Positions 6,000 through 6,631 of a DNA stretch of 6,631 nt are shown here, piece after piece. The stretch covers positions 13,148 through 19,778 of the forward strand of contig DKAS01000179.1 in assembly GCA_002448875.1 (NCBI GenBank), written 5' to 3'. This DNA comes from Proteobacteria bacterium UBA6920. GTDB lineage: Bacteria; Pseudomonadota; Gammaproteobacteria; SG8-11. Position 1 is the first letter of the stretch. Each line of letters opens with the position of its first letter. Under the pieces are notes generated by a model. The model saw only the letters and a list, made by a program, of their open reading frames with translations. It made no database searches and had not been told where the DNA came from. Both the position numbers and the translations under genes were made by a program.

Positions 6000-6631
6000 A
6001 TGTCTTTTTTCAAAGAGCCCCAACCTGATGAAAACTCTTCGGAAACCGAGAACCCAGGTAATCCAAGCATCTTAGTGGTGGACGATTCCACCACCATACG
6101 CGCCAGTCTGGTACGCACCATGCCGTCGGATGTAAACATCGTCGAAGCGGAAAACGGCGCGCAGGCATGGCAGTGCCTGCAGCAGGACCCGTCGATAGAC
6201 CTGGTGATCTCTGACCTGGACATGCCGGTGATGAGCGGCCTGGAACTGCTGAAAAAAATGCGCGGCAGCGAAGAGTCCAGACTGGTCAACATGCCGGTCA
6301 TCGTTCTCACCGGATCGGAAGACAACCGGATAAAATCCGATGCTTTCATCGCTGGCGCCAACGACTTCGTGCCAAAAAAATTCGACAAAGTGGAATTGCT
6401 GGCGCGCATCCGCGTGCATCAGAATCTGGCGCAGACGCTGCGCCAGCTGGAAAACAGCCGCCGCTACCTGAAGTCACAGGCCGAGACCGACGCCCTGACC
6501 GGCCTGATCAACCGGCGCTACTTCTTTTCCAGCACGGAAAGCCTCATTGCCATGATGCACCGGCAAAGCGAGTATTTCAGTGTAATCATGATGGACCTGG
6601 ATCATTTCAAGGCCATCAACGACACCTACGG
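6000..6631 (+). CDS. Response regulator with GGDEF domain, partial (C-terminus beyond window)
   Basis: From the ATG at 6000 the frame is open for 210 codons to the right edge. Residues ~22-140 form a receiver domain: Asp28-Asp29 (LVVDDS), phospho-acceptor Asp72 (ISDLDMPVMSG), Thr104 (IVLTG) and Lys126/127 (FVPKKF). A helical linker (~141-162) leads into the start of a GGDEF domain: DALTGLINRR at 164-173 and MMDLDHFKAINDTYG at 197-211, both classic N-terminal motifs of diguanylate cyclases, including the metal-binding Asp in the DLDHFK segment. The GG(D/E)EF signature, and any inhibitory RxxD site, lie outside the window. The build resembles WspR or half of PleD, which make cyclic-di-GMP when phosphorylated. 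No strong ribosome binding site is seen (GGA 8 bases upstream). It is divergent from the binding protein-kinase operon and is a natural candidate output for it. Confidence 0.9.
   Translation, partial: MSFFKEPQPDENSSETENPGNPSILVVDDSTTIRASLVRTMPSDVNIVEAENGAQAWQCLQQDPSIDLVISDLDMPVMSGLELLKKMRGSEESRLVNMPVIVLTGSEDNRIKSDAFIAGANDFVPKKFDKVELLARIRVHQNLAQTLRQLENSRRYLKSQAETDALTGLINRRYFFSSTESLIAMMHRQSEYFSVIMMDLDHFKAINDTY

Noticed and set aside
5906..6028. 40-codon plus-strand frame overlapping the GGDEF gene start
   Set aside because: The only Shine-Dalgarno-like bases (AGGA) touch the ATG, so the spacing is wrong, and the product has no recognisable feature.
5981..6409. 142-codon minus-strand open frame
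   Set aside because: It is antisense to the receiver domain of the GGDEF protein, whose motifs are intact on the plus strand.

Overview
The window looks like chromosomal DNA of a free-living Proteobacterium, most likely gamma or beta. The genes are moderately GC-rich, the spacers are AT-rich, and the protein families (Crp/Fnr regulator, LivJ-type binding protein, hybrid histidine kinase, response regulator with a GGDEF domain) are typical of that group. No species-specific marker is present, so this placement is an inference. I saw no rRNA, tRNA, insertion sequence, CRISPR array or phage gene.

Left part (1-2239). A predicted lipoprotein gene on the minus strand runs off the left edge; its start and a near-perfect ribosome binding site lie at 814-830. 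Upstream of it, on the same strand, is a Crp/Fnr-family regulator (1005-1745) that ends at a strong hairpin terminator. An AT-rich spacer of about 350 bases follows. It holds a plausible promoter for the regulator, a perfect 19-base odd-centred palindrome (1994-2012), and the leader of a 27-codon plus-strand gene for a single-span membrane peptide (2098-2181).

Right part (2240-6631). A minus-strand pair encodes a periplasmic substrate-binding protein of the branched-chain amino acid type (4522-5724) followed, with coupled ends, by a membrane-bound hybrid histidine kinase with a C-terminal receiver domain (2240-4525). Divergent from them, across a 275-base regulatory gap, starts a response regulator whose receiver domain is joined to a GGDEF (diguanylate cyclase) domain; it runs off the right edge before the GGDEF signature.

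How the parts may work together (inference). No ABC permease or ATPase gene lies beside the binding protein, so it may present a ligand to the kinase rather than feed a transporter. Phosphate could then pass from the kinase, through a histidine phosphotransfer protein not seen here, to the receiver-GGDEF protein and change cyclic-di-GMP levels. The Crp-like regulator and the small membrane peptide form a second possible unit, because the peptide gene has a dyad-symmetric element in an activator-like position and lies divergent to the regulator gene.
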